Of a stretch of 64,000 nt of DNA, positions 1 through 7,217 are shown one piece after another. Below the pieces are notes generated by a model that was not told where the DNA came from, made no database searches, and saw only the letters and a program-made list of their open reading frames with translations. Where the stretch lies: positions 71,710-135,709 of the forward strand of contig CAKZXA010000032.1 in NCBI GenBank assembly GCA_937922045.1, given 5' to 3'. Origin of the DNA: an uncultured Acidimicrobiales bacterium (lineage in GTDB: Bacteria; Actinomycetota; Acidimicrobiia; Acidimicrobiales; SZUA-35). How positions within the stretch are numbered: position 1 is the stretch's first letter; each line of letters opens with the position of its first letter. Made by a program: the position numbers and the translations under genes.

Positions 1-2
1 GG

Positions 3-731
3 GTCGCCGAGATGTTGGGGCTGGTCGGTCTCGAAGACTTCGGGTCTCGGCCGGTTCAGGGACTCTCTGGTGGCGAGGCGCAGAGGGTTGCTCTGGCCCG
101 CGCTTTAGCTCCCGAACCCGGTTTGCTTATGCTCGACGAACCGCTCGGATCGCTCGATCGTGCCTTGCGAGAAGAGTTGACAATCGAGCTGCGGTCTCTC
201 TTGAATGAGCTTGGCCAAACAGCGGTACATGTGACCCACGATCAAGGCGAGGCCTTCGCTATCGCAGATCGGGTAGCGGTTCTGATCGGGGGTTCGCTTC
301 GCCGGGTTGGCCCTCCCGAGAAGGTTTGGCTCGAGCCCGGCTCGGTTGAGGTTGCGCAGTTTCTCGGCCACAGAAACATCTGGTCGGTCTCGGTCGAATC
401 GGGCCAGGACGCCACGATTCTGCGCTGGGGTCATCGAACCTTGGGCGAGGTAGGACCTGCGACCAAGGCTGGACGCTACATCGCTGTGGTGCCAGAGCAG
501 TCGCTGACCCTGGCTCGTGGACGAGCGGCCGCGATCGAGGTTGTCGTCGATCGGGTTGCCTTCACGCGGCAGGGGTTCGAGGTCGAATGTCATAGTGAAG
601 GCGACGATGACCATGCTCGGGGTGCCGCTGGGCCTCGCCCTGTGTGGTTTCTCGCTGAGGAACGGCTCCACCCTGGTGATCGGGTAGGGCTCTCGCTCGA
701 TTTGAATCGGTTGCATTTGCTCCAAACCTGA
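3..731 (+). CDS. ABC transporter ATP-binding protein, 5'-truncated by the window edge
   Basis: This is the C-terminal part of an ABC-type ATPase that energises an import or export permease at the inner face of the membrane. The reading frame is open to the window edge, so the Walker A region lies outside. Visible are the signature LSGGE, Walker B LLMLDEP, the D-loop (GSLD) and the H-loop THD, all within the first 80 residues after the first ATG. About 150 residues follow, resembling the regulatory/TOBE-like tail of importers for iron, thiamine, molybdate or sulfate (FbpC/ThiQ/PotA type). The substrate cannot be told because the permease and binding protein are not in the window. The ATG at 12 is internal and not the real start. 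Family call is solid; subfamily is inference. Confidence 0.9.
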   Translation, partial: VAEMLGLVGLEDFGSRPVQGLSGGEAQRVALARALAPEPGLLMLDEPLGSLDRALREELTIELRSLLNELGQTAVHVTHDQGEAFAIADRVAVLIGGSLRRVGPPEKVWLEPGSVEVAQFLGHRNIWSVSVESGQDATILRWGHRTLGEVGPATKAGRYIAVVPEQSLTLARGRAAAIEVVVDRVAFTRQGFEVECHSEGDDDHARGAAGPRPVWFLAEERLHPGDRVGLSLDLNRLHLLQT

Positions 732-785
732 GCGCTTTCTCCCCCTAGCCTGAGCCGGTCGAAATCCTGCTCAAGCGTGGATCGA

Positions 786-805
786 TAGAGGCCCGATAGC
801 CTCTA
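786..805 (+). promoter_or_regulatory. Perfect inverted repeat immediately before a start codon
   Basis: TAGAGGC, six bases, then GCCTCTA form a perfect 7-bp inverted repeat whose right arm ends one base before the ATG at 807. It could be an operator, or an RNA hairpin that limits initiation of the DUF1996 gene. The geometry is seen directly; the function is a guess. Confidence 0.4.
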
Positions 806-806
806 C

Positions 807-3002
807 ATGCAGACCGATGGGCCGCCGCCCAATGGTCGCCCGGCGCCGAAACCGTCGTCGGTCGGCTACATCGTTTGCCAGGTCATGTTGGCCATGGCAC
901 TGGTAGGAATGCTGAGCACCGACGCTTCTCGCTACTCTTCTGGCGCCGATGAAAGCGTTGCCGAAGACCGTTCGGTCGACCGTCGCCGGTCTGATGGCTG
1001 GACAGCCGAGGATGGGTCGGCCGCCTTCCTCGCCGAGGTGCGCAAGTCTGAGGAGGAACGGCTGCAAGGCGGCATCGTCGGGGCTGATGAGCTTGCCTTT
1101 GTCGACGACGCCGATGACGCCACCTACCCCGAAGCAGACGTCAACGTCGACGACGTCGAGCGGTCGACAACGGCCGGAGGCGAGGACGAGATGAGCCAAG
1201 CCTCGGCCTCGCGGTCGAGCGCTCTAGCGAACGAGCTGTCATCGACAACCTCCTCAACACCATCCCCAGACTCTGATCAATCCTCGACCGTTGTCGACCG
1301 CTCGACGACCTCCGTGCCGCCGGAACCCACGCCGACATCTGGAGCTGCGCCAACAACGGCCACCCCGACATCCACCTCGGGACCGACGTCTGAACCGACG
1401 TCAACCACCGGTGGGAGCGAAAAGTTCTACGCGCCTCGCAAGCCGTCGACCGATACATCACGCTCGACCGATGCATCGGTTCCTACGGATACATCTGCGT
1501 CGACCGATCTGCCATCGCCAGTGCCGCCGTCGTCGACCGATCTGCCATCGCCGGTGCCGCCGTCGTCGACCGAGACGGTGCGAAACTCCGATCGGCCGAA
1601 GCGTCAGGGCAAGGGGACCGGTCGGACGAAGAAGGCGTCCCGCCTAGGCCCGAAACAGCCCCAAACGACGAGGCCGACGTCGAGGGTGCCATCGGCCGTG
1701 ACGCCCGGCCGGCCATCATCGACGAAGACGAAACCGTCGCCGTCGTCAACAACGCCGCCGTCGGTGACTCGCCCATCTCCCACGTCGAGCCCGCACCCGA
1801 CGACCCCGGCACCATCGACGTCGCTAAGCTCCTCGACCGCGGCACCGACCTCGGTGCCGACGACGAACCCGCATCCGACCACGGTTCCAGCCACCGTGCC
1901 GGTGTCGACCACGAACCCGCACCCCTCGACCCATCCGACGACCACCTCAACGCAGACGACCAGCCCGCCGGCTACGTCGACCACGTCCACCCACCCGACG
2001 ACGTCCACCTCCTCGTCGACGGATCCCGGTGGATCGTCTACCTACGACTCCATACGCAACACCGATCCGAAGTTCCGTCAGTTCGCCTCGACACGGTCCG
2101 AAGATTTGCCGGTCGACGCCCTGACCTTCGGCGTGTCGCAGTACGACAACGGGACTGTTGGAGACGGTCAGTTCCGGGTCGCCTGCCAGTACTCTCACTT
2201 CGCTGAGGACGATCCGATCGTTTACCCAGGGCAACCCGGAGCCGCCCATCTTCATATGTTCTTTGGCAATACGGGAATCCATGCGGGAAGCACCACGGAT
2301 TCGATCGTGAACTCGGGTGGCGGGACCTGCAATGGCTTCGAGCTGAACCGATCAGGCTACTGGACGCCCGCCCTCCTCGATGGACGGGGCAACACCGTCG
2401 TGCCGGACACGATCATCGTCTACTACAAGACCAAGTGGCCGAACATCGTTCAACGCATGCCACAGGGCCTCAAGATGGTTTCGGGTAATGCGAGCCATGA
2501 GGCATTCACCGCCTCGCAGGATCTCAACTGGTCCTGTGGCGACAACGGGTTTGCCTACAACAAGACGAACCGCATCCCCGATTGTGGGGGAGACACAATC
2601 AACGCCAGCATCGCCTTTCCCCAGTGCTGGGATGGCGTAAACCTTGATGCCGATGATCACCGATCCCACATGCGGCTCGTTTCGATCTCATCACCCTGTC
2701 CTTCCAGTCACCCGGTTCGGCTTCCACAGATCAGCGTCCTGCTCTACTACCCAGGTCAGGGCTCGGTCGACGGCTGGTACCTATCCTCAGACCGCCACGG
2801 GGGCCATTCGGCCCTGCCGGGCACAAATCTCCACGCCGACTGGTGGGGAGGCTGGCACGACAACACGATGGACCGCTGGATCGACGGCTGTATGAAGGCG
2901 GCCCGAAATTGCTCTCTTGGCCAAACTGGAACAGATCGACAGCTGGCCAAAATCAGCAACCTCCAGACCTATGACGGTCCCAATGTGCTCCCCTTGCCGT
3001 AG
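807..3002 (+). CDS. DUF1996 domain protein with long Ser/Thr/Pro linker
   Basis: A 731-residue protein. Residues about 20-35 (IVCQVMLAMALVGML) form one hydrophobic segment that could be a signal anchor, so most of the chain is probably outside the membrane. Residues about 130-415 are extremely rich in Thr, Ser and Pro, with a duplicated block STDLPSPVPPS from a 33-bp tandem repeat near 1500-1565; this resembles mucin-like wall-spanning linkers. The C-terminal 310 residues match DUF1996 as I know it (FRVACQYSHFAEDDPIVYPG, HLHMFFGNTG, DHRSHM). The family has no agreed function, although it appears in secreted proteins of fungi and actinobacteria. Several conserved His, Asp and Cys residues suggest a folded, possibly enzymatic, extracellular domain. 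It is followed 7 bp later by the acyltransferase gene. Confidence 0.85.
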   Translation: MQTDGPPPNGRPAPKPSSVGYIVCQVMLAMALVGMLSTDASRYSSGADESVAEDRSVDRRRSDGWTAEDGSAAFLAEVRKSEEERLQGGIVGADELAFVDDADDATYPEADVNVDDVERSTTAGGEDEMSQASASRSSALANELSSTTSSTPSPDSDQSSTVVDRSTTSVPPEPTPTSGAAPTTATPTSTSGPTSEPTSTTGGSEKFYAPRKPSTDTSRSTDASVPTDTSASTDLPSPVPPSSTDLPSPVPPSSTETVRNSDRPKRQGKGTGRTKKASRLGPKQPQTTRPTSRVPSAVTPGRPSSTKTKPSPSSTTPPSVTRPSPTSSPHPTTPAPSTSLSSSTAAPTSVPTTNPHPTTVPATVPVSTTNPHPSTHPTTTSTQTTSPPATSTTSTHPTTSTSSSTDPGGSSTYDSIRNTDPKFRQFASTRSEDLPVDALTFGVSQYDNGTVGDGQFRVACQYSHFAEDDPIVYPGQPGAAHLHMFFGNTGIHAGSTTDSIVNSGGGTCNGFELNRSGYWTPALLDGRGNTVVPDTIIVYYKTKWPNIVQRMPQGLKMVSGNASHEAFTASQDLNWSCGDNGFAYNKTNRIPDCGGDTINASIAFPQCWDGVNLDADDHRSHMRLVSISSPCPSSHPVRLPQISVLLYYPGQGSVDGWYLSSDRHGGHSALPGTNLHADWWGGWHDNTMDRWIDGCMKAARNCSLGQTGTDRQLAKISNLQTYDGPNVLPLP

Positions 3003-3008
3003 GGTCTA

Positions 3009-3665
3009 GTGGTGCAGCCAGGTCTCCAGCCCACTGAGTTCCATGAGCGATTTCTTACAACGGGGCGATGGTGTGAAACCGTTTCCAAGCCTTTGGCCAG
3101 GCTCGACCTGCCAGAGATGTTGACCTTGCCGACAAATCGGCCCGTGCTCCTCGCGGGGAACCATCGCAGCCTCTTCGATTTCATGGTGACGATGATCATC
3201 TTCACCCGCTTTGGCTTGTCGAGCCGGATCATGATCAGGGCCGACCTCGTCGAGAGTGGTGTTTCCGGCCGGCTGCTCCAGGGCATTGGCGCCATCGCCA
3301 CATCTCGACATACTCGCCAAGACGCTGAGGATGCGGCGGTCGAGGCTCTTCTTCGGGGTGAGGTGGTTTCGATGATGCCCGAGGGCCGACTGATTCCAAG
3401 CAGTGAGTTAGGCCCCGATGGGGTTGGCCCGGCTCGACCTGGGCTTTCCCGGATCGCTCGCCGCTCTGGCGCCGCTGTAGTTCCGGTCGCTTTCGGTGGT
3501 ACGAACCAGGTTTGGCCTCGGGGTGGTTCGCCACGGCTGAAGCTGAAGCGACCCAACGTGGCGCTTCGGCTAGGCGACGCGTTTGAACTGACCGGCGATG
3601 ATGACCAGGCCAACACCGATGCCTTCATGCGTCATCTCGGGGCCCTCGTTCGCTCCTTGGGCTAG
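3009..3665 (+). CDS. PlsC-type 1-acylglycerol-3-phosphate acyltransferase
   Basis: A 218-residue member of the lysophospholipid acyltransferase (PlsC/LPLAT) superfamily, which moves an acyl chain onto lysophosphatidate or a related lipid acceptor at the membrane. The catalytic NHxxxxD box is present as NHRSLFD near residue 50, and the acceptor-binding EGR motif as MPEGRL near residue 120. A third motif, VVPVAFGGT, follows near 155. The start is GTG at 3009 (an in-frame GTG at 3012 is an alternative), 7 bp after the DUF1996 stop, so the two are probably cotranscribed. Which lipid is made (phosphatidate, or a mannosylated or ornithine lipid) cannot be read from the sequence. Confidence 0.85.
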   Translation: MVQPGLQPTEFHERFLTTGRWCETVSKPLARLDLPEMLTLPTNRPVLLAGNHRSLFDFMVTMIIFTRFGLSSRIMIRADLVESGVSGRLLQGIGAIATSRHTRQDAEDAAVEALLRGEVVSMMPEGRLIPSSELGPDGVGPARPGLSRIARRSGAAVVPVAFGGTNQVWPRGGSPRLKLKRPNVALRLGDAFELTGDDDQANTDAFMRHLGALVRSLG

Positions 3666-3695
3666 CCATTCCCTAGCCATTCCCTAGCCATTCCA
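3663..3695. repeat. Three tandem copies of an 11-bp unit
   Basis: TAGCCATTCCC occurs three times in a row (the last copy ends in A), beginning exactly at the stop codon of the PlsC gene. Each copy carries TAG. It belongs to a wider pattern of short tandem duplications in this window. Confidence 0.9.
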
Positions 3696-3751
3696 AGCGT
3701 TGGCCCCGAAGCAGGCCGTGGTGCATTGCCGATGAGCAGGTGGCCCGGTAC

Positions 3752-3779
3752 TTGCGCGTTGGTAAACGCTTGCTATAGT
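3752..3779 (+). promoter_or_regulatory. Candidate sigma-70-like promoter for the acyl-CoA dehydrogenase gene
   Basis: TTGCGC (3752-3757), a 16-bp spacer and TATAGT (3774-3779) preceded by TGC, which is an extended -10. It lies 136 bp upstream of the ATG at 3915 and would give a long untranslated leader. Read from sequence only. Confidence 0.5.
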
Positions 3780-3914
3780 TCAGGTTACCCACAAGTAACT
3801 TAGGCTCGGCGCCACAAGGCTCGATAGTGAGGTAGGGCCTGTCGCCATGATTGCCACCTTGCGGCTACACCAACCGGCGTCGCCCCAACCGATGCGTAGA
3901 GACAGGATCAGACC

Positions 3915-5129
3915 ATGAGCGAATTTTCTCTTGAGCTTTCCGAAGATCAGCTGCAACTCCAGAAATGGGTGCACGACTTCGCCGAGAAGATCATCAGGCC
4001 AGCGGGCGAGGAGTGGGACCGGCGCGAAGAAACGCCATGGCCCATCATCGAAGAGGCGGCCAAGATTGGGCTCTACAGCTGGGAGTTCATGGCCGAGATG
4101 ATGATGAACGATCCATCGGGCCTCTCCATGCCGATCGCCTTGGAAGAGATGTTTTGGGGCGATGCAGGTATCGGTATGGCGATGATGGGCTCAGGTCTAG
4201 CCGCCGCAGGTATCGCGGCCTCTGGCACCTCCGAACAGGTAATGGAATGGGTACCTCTTTGCTATGGCGACGCCAGCGACGTCAAACTTGGGGCCTTCGC
4301 TGCCTCCGAGCCCGATGCTGGTTCCGACGTGTCGGCCTACCGCACTCGCGCCGTCTATGACGAGGGAACCGACGAATGGGTGTTGAACGGAACCAAGACA
4401 TGGATCACCAATGGTGGAATCGCCGCCATTCACGTCGTCGTTGCTGTTGTCGACCCCGACCTTGGGGTCAAGGGCCAAGCTAGTTTCGTCGTCCCACCGA
4501 ACACACCGGGCCTGTCCCAAGGCCAGAAGTTCTCGAAGCATGGCATCCGAGCCAGCCACACCGCCGAGGTCGTACTCGACGATGTACGTGTCCCCGGTCG
4601 ATGCCTGCTCGGCGGCAAGGAAAAACTCGACGAACGCCTCGCGCGTGTGCGTGAGGGTGCGCCAAGCAATTCACAGGCCGCCATGCAGACCTTCGAAGCC
4701 ACCCGCCCGGCCGTAGCGGCCCAAGCTGTTGGTATCGCCCGCGCTGCCTATGAATATTCGCTGGATTATGCCAAGGAACGTCGGGCCTTCGGCAAGGCCA
4801 TTATCGAGAACCAATCGATCGCCTTCATGCTGGCCGACATGGCAACCGAGATCGACGCCGCTCGTCTACTAACCCACCGCGCCGCCTGGTTGGGCAAGCA
4901 GCGCAAGTTCAAGAACGCTGAGGGCTCCATGGCCAAGCTGAAAGCTGGTCGGGTCGCTGTTTGGTCCACCGAGAGGGCAATGCAAATTCTTGGCGGCTAC
5001 GGCTATGTAAGCGAGTACCCGGTCGAGCGCTGGCACCGAGATTCAAAGATCTACGACATCTTCGAAGGCACCGAACAGATCCAGCAGCTCGTCATCGCCC
5101 GCTCAATTAGTGGTCTGCGTATCGAGTAG
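3915..5129 (+). CDS. Acyl-CoA dehydrogenase, 3' end rebuilt by the integrated island
   Basis: A 404-residue FAD-dependent acyl-CoA dehydrogenase that introduces the alpha-beta double bond in an acyl-CoA and passes electrons to electron-transfer flavoprotein; etfBA are encoded at 44.4-46.2 kb. The family's three parts are visible: an N-terminal helical domain (1-120), a middle beta domain with NGTKTWITNGG (about 160), and a C-terminal helical domain with RRAFGKAI and LGGYGYVSEYPVERWHRD. The catalytic Glu is probably that of IFEGTEQIQ near residue 382, by analogy with the EGT motif of the family. The last 24 codons lie inside a 76-bp sequence repeated at 8046-8121, so this 3' end comes from an insertion event. 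The stop is TAG here but TAA in the distal copy. The chain substrate is unknown; the adjacent acyl-CoA synthetase suggests a shared pathway. Confidence 0.92.
   Translation: MSEFSLELSEDQLQLQKWVHDFAEKIIRPAGEEWDRREETPWPIIEEAAKIGLYSWEFMAEMMMNDPSGLSMPIALEEMFWGDAGIGMAMMGSGLAAAGIAASGTSEQVMEWVPLCYGDASDVKLGAFAASEPDAGSDVSAYRTRAVYDEGTDEWVLNGTKTWITNGGIAAIHVVVAVVDPDLGVKGQASFVVPPNTPGLSQGQKFSKHGIRASHTAEVVLDDVRVPGRCLLGGKEKLDERLARVREGAPSNSQAAMQTFEATRPAVAAQAVGIARAAYEYSLDYAKERRAFGKAIIENQSIAFMLADMATEIDAARLLTHRAAWLGKQRKFKNAEGSMAKLKAGRVAVWSTERAMQILGGYGYVSEYPVERWHRDSKIYDIFEGTEQIQQLVIARSISGLRIE
5053..5128 (+). repeat. attL-like core, left 76-bp direct repeat
   Basis: Identical over 76 bp to 8046-8121. It encodes the last 24 residues of the dehydrogenase and the first two bases of its stop codon. 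The base after it is G here (TAG) and G after an extra A in the right copy (TAA). Confidence 0.9.
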
Positions 5130-5149
5130 GTAAACAAAGTTATTTTGGC

Positions 5150-5177
5150 CCCTTTGGTCACATCGGAGACCAAAGGG
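5150..5177. terminator. Strong hairpin just inside the island
   Basis: CCCTTTGGTC, eight bases, GACCAAAGGG is a perfect 10-bp stem starting 21 bp after the dehydrogenase stop. There is no T run behind it. It may terminate the dehydrogenase transcript, or serve as a protein site in the left attachment region. Confidence 0.55.
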
Positions 5178-5210
5178 CAGCAGCGGTCACATTCTGTGGA
5201 AAACTGATCG

Positions 5211-5231
5211 ATCCCTACTGTCATCCCTACT
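5211..5231 (+). other. Paired ATCCCTACT motifs, candidate left arm-type integrase sites
   Basis: ATCCCTACT occurs at 5211-5219 and 5223-5231, with starts 12 bp apart. The same pair with the same 12-bp spacing occurs at 7907-7927. The location between core and integrase gene on one side, and between cargo and core on the other, is what arm-type sites of tyrosine recombinases look like. Confidence 0.6.
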
Positions 5232-5265
5232 CTTGTAGTCATGACAGCGCCTATGGTGGGTGTTC

Positions 5266-5515
5266 ATGGCCACCATTCGAGAGCGACGCACCGGTTGTAT
5301 TGGAGGTGCGCGGCTACACGGGTCGTGACCCGTAAGGGAACCCGACGCAGGTCTCGCGTACGGTCCACGGCACCAAGCGCAACGCTCAGCGAGTCGCGGC
5401 CGGACTGACGGTGAAGCCGTCCCGCAAGGGCATCAGTCGGCGACCTCCCGCGGCCGTTTCGATTCGTCCGAAAAATCCGCAGACACAACTGCAGGTCCTG
5501 GGGGGCCAGCCGTAG
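5266..5515 (+). pseudogene. Tyrosine integrase, N-terminal remnant (frameshift and stop)
   Basis: The first frame reads MATIRERRTG from the ATG at 5266. A one-base shift near 5296 then gives VLEVRGYTGRDP, an in-frame TAA at 5333, and GNPTQVSRTVHGTKR followed by NAQRVAAGL, ending at the TAG at 5513. This pattern (xIRxRxxGxWEVRxYxGRDPxTGxxxxxSRTVxGTKRxAQ) is the arm-binding N-terminal domain of many actinobacterial phage and ICE integrases. The core-binding and catalytic domains (Arg, HxxR, Tyr) are not present. At least one frameshift, one nonsense codon and a large deletion show it is dead. The first motif pair (5211-5231) lies just upstream, where an integrase gene and its attachment site usually meet. 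The ORF track misses it because the frames are too short. Confidence 0.8.
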
Positions 5516-5833
5516 GAGATTCGAGGAAGATCACCAAGAGCGATCTCCCACCACGGATCGCGGTCGGGGGTTTCCTTGGTCAGCGGCGCCATGATTTCGT
5601 CCCCGACGAAAGGCCCAGTGACCCGTGACAACGCCCAATCAGCAGTTCAACGATCTGCTCGAACTAATGAAGATCTTGACCTCGGCGAACCAGGAGGCAC
5701 CGGGCTGGATCGAGACCGGACTTCGCAAGATTCGCGTCCGGTCTGGTTCGACCGATCGGCCACAGAACCCGACACAGTAGGCGGCTGCCGACCGCATCCA
5801 GGGAGATGTCGACAACCTGTTCGCGGAGGGATC
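5516..5833. other. Degenerate stretch within the island
   Basis: Nothing in these 318 bases is clearly a functional gene. A frame from GTG 5625 to TAG 5780 (51 codons) has a protein-like composition (NDLLELMKILTSANQEAPGW), and its frame stays open past the TAG with plausible residues, which suggests a broken gene. A minus-strand frame (5386-5592) has an unusual Trp content but overlaps the integrase remnant. I take the stretch as eroded element DNA. Confidence 0.5.
5625..5780 (+). CDS. Possible 51-residue protein in the island
   Basis: GTG start, TAG stop, too short for the ORF track. The product is predicted to be helical in its first 30 residues and shows no family I recognise. Downstream codons in the same frame (AAADRIQGDVDNLFAEG) also look coding, so this may be the front part of a gene interrupted by a TAG. 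Weak call. Confidence 0.25.
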   Translation: MTTPNQQFNDLLELMKILTSANQEAPGWIETGLRKIRVRSGSTDRPQNPTQ

Positions 5834-6208
5834 ATGTTCGTCTACTACTTCGCTCTCTTCGAACACCAGCTCCCGCTTGACGACTGGGACAAGCTTCTCG
5901 ACCCCGATGTGGTTGAGCATCCACGGGCATATCGGCACGCGAGGCATACGTTCGCTCCCGGGGTCAACGGAATTCGCTCCACCAACAAGAATGATCAGGT
6001 GGCCTTCGACACCGTTATGGCGTCGCCCAATCCGCTCCCTGGTGTGACATTCGACGCCACCCATATTCGCGAGGTCCGCGGGGCGTTTCGTGGCGGCCTG
6101 ATCTCCCTGCTCGACCGGGCTGCGAAGCAAGCAGTCGTGGCTGCCGCGAGAAGGGAGCATCACGCGCACCGGACGGAACAGAGTCTCCCGCCGGCCTCCC
6201 AAAGCTGA
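5834..6208 (+). CDS. Hypothetical protein of the island
   Basis: 124 residues from the ATG at 5834, which is preceded at short range by GGAGGG. The ORF track extends it to 5576, but the extra N-terminus (Arg, Ser and Gly rich) does not look like protein. The segment MFVYYFALFEHQLPLDDWDKLLD has the hydrophobic and acidic pattern of a folded protein, with no recognised domain. After the stop, a +1 frame continues with coding-like sequence to 6362, so a frameshift may have cut off the real C-terminus. Function unknown; it lies between the dead integrase and the abiE operon. Confidence 0.4.
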   Translation: MFVYYFALFEHQLPLDDWDKLLDPDVVEHPRAYRHARHTFAPGVNGIRSTNKNDQVAFDTVMASPNPLPGVTFDATHIREVRGAFRGGLISLLDRAAKQAVVAAARREHHAHRTEQSLPPASQS

Positions 6209-6392
6209 TCCCCAGGACCTGCAGTTGTGTCTCAGGTATTTCCGTCAGATGATCAACGCCTGGGCCTCGTTTCGGACCGGGTGCTGGGAGAGGTCGGGAC
6301 GACGAGCATTCGAACGGGCCAAGGAATCTGGCGAGTTCGTAGGTGCCGAAGTCGAACTATAGTCAAAGTGCCTTAACGCCCATTGGGTGGGC
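6209..6392. other. Likely frameshifted 3' coding remnant upstream of abiEi
   Basis: In the +1 frame relative to the previous ORF, codons read ADPQDLQLCLRYFRQMINAW and on to EFVGAEVEL, stopping at TAG 6360-6362. There is no good start codon of its own. It is best explained as the displaced tail of the 5834 gene. The last 30 bases before the abiEi -10 box hold no further gene. Confidence 0.4.
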
Positions 6393-6398
6393 TATATT
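6393..6398 (+). promoter_or_regulatory. -10 box for leaderless abiEi transcription
   Basis: TATATT is followed by six bases and the ATG at 6405. This spacing places transcription start at or next to the A of ATG and argues for that ATG over the GTG at 6387 used in the ORF track, which would lie upstream of the -10 box. Confidence 0.6.
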
Positions 6399-6404
6399 GC
6401 GCTG

Positions 6405-7217
6405 ATGGTAGAACCCGCTGGGATTTCTCAACGTAACCGCCGTGTCGTCGAGGACCTCAACCGCGCCTTTACTGAACCATTCACGGTCGACGACGCCGCC
6501 GATCTCCTAGGAATCGACCGAGAGAGGGCTAGCCGGTTAACTCGCTACCTCGTTGAACGCGGGTGGCTCGATCGCGTTCGGCGCGGCTTCTACCTTCCCG
6601 TGCCTCTCGATGCTTATCATTCAGGCTCAGCCCACAAGGATCCGTGGATCGTCGGCAGTGTCCTATTCGCTCCCGCCTACGTGTCCGGGTGGAGCGCAGC
6701 CGAGCACTGGGACCTCACCGAGCAGATCTTCCGCAGCGTTCAGATGGTGACCGCGCGCCGCCCCCGAAATCGTCGACCGTCGATTGGAGGTACGGACTAC
6801 GTCCTTCATTCTGTTCCCCTAGAAAAGCACGTTGGGCTGGCCAATGTTTGGCGGGAAGGCAAGCGTGTGGCCGTGACCGACCCATCGAAGACGATGGTGG
6901 ACGTCTTGGCGGATCCAAGTTGGGGCGGTGGAATGCGCTCCGTCGTGGACATACTCGACGAGTACTTGGTGGGCGAGCATCGCAACGACACGCAACTGCT
7001 CCAATATGCGGAGGCCCTGCACAACGGGGCAGTGTTCAAGCGTCTGGGGTACGTCATGGAAACGTGTGGATTTGAGCGGGCTGACCTCGTAGACGAGTGC
7101 CTGAGGCGTCGCAGCGCTGGCATCAACGACCTAGACCCATCCGTCAGCACACCTGGACCGATTTCGACGAGATGGGGAATTCGAGCCAACGTTCTCCTCG
7201 GAGATGGTGCTAGATGA
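6405..7217 (+). CDS. abiEi: AbiEi-type antitoxin/transcriptional repressor of a type IV toxin-antitoxin pair
   Basis: 270 residues. The N-terminal 70 residues form a winged helix (TVDDAADLLGIDRERASRL, then YLVERGWLDRVRRGFYLPVP), the signature of AbiEi antitoxins, followed by the C-terminal antitoxin domain (APAYVSGWSAAEHWDL, DPSKTMVDVL). In characterised systems the protein represses its own operon by binding repeats in the promoter and neutralises the AbiEii nucleotidyltransferase without stable complex formation (type IV). The gene overlaps abiEii by four bases (ATGA), so the two are translationally coupled. It seems intact, in contrast to its partner. Lying inside an inserted element, it probably acted as an addiction or phage-defence module. 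Confidence 0.88.
   Translation: MVEPAGISQRNRRVVEDLNRAFTEPFTVDDAADLLGIDRERASRLTRYLVERGWLDRVRRGFYLPVPLDAYHSGSAHKDPWIVGSVLFAPAYVSGWSAAEHWDLTEQIFRSVQMVTARRPRNRRPSIGGTDYVLHSVPLEKHVGLANVWREGKRVAVTDPSKTMVDVLADPSWGGGMRSVVDILDEYLVGEHRNDTQLLQYAEALHNGAVFKRLGYVMETCGFERADLVDECLRRRSAGINDLDPSVSTPGPISTRWGIRANVLLGDGAR

Noticed and set aside
1483-2282. Three minus-strand ORFs and a plus-strand ORF in the DUF1996 linker
   Set aside because: The Thr/Ser/Pro-rich, repetitive linker leaves several frames open; none has protein-like composition.
3663-3695. Possible CRISPR-like repeats
   Set aside because: All short repeats found (11-33 bp) are directly adjacent without spacers, and no cas genes except a stand-alone Cas4-like nuclease are present.
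5040-5260. tRNA or tmRNA gene as integration target
   Set aside because: No cloverleaf-like sequence around either repeat; the repeat is coding sequence of the dehydrogenase.
5386-5631. Minus-strand ORF with a Trp-rich stretch inside the island
   Set aside because: It overlaps the integrase remnant, lacks a ribosome site and shows no known domain; kept only as a remark.
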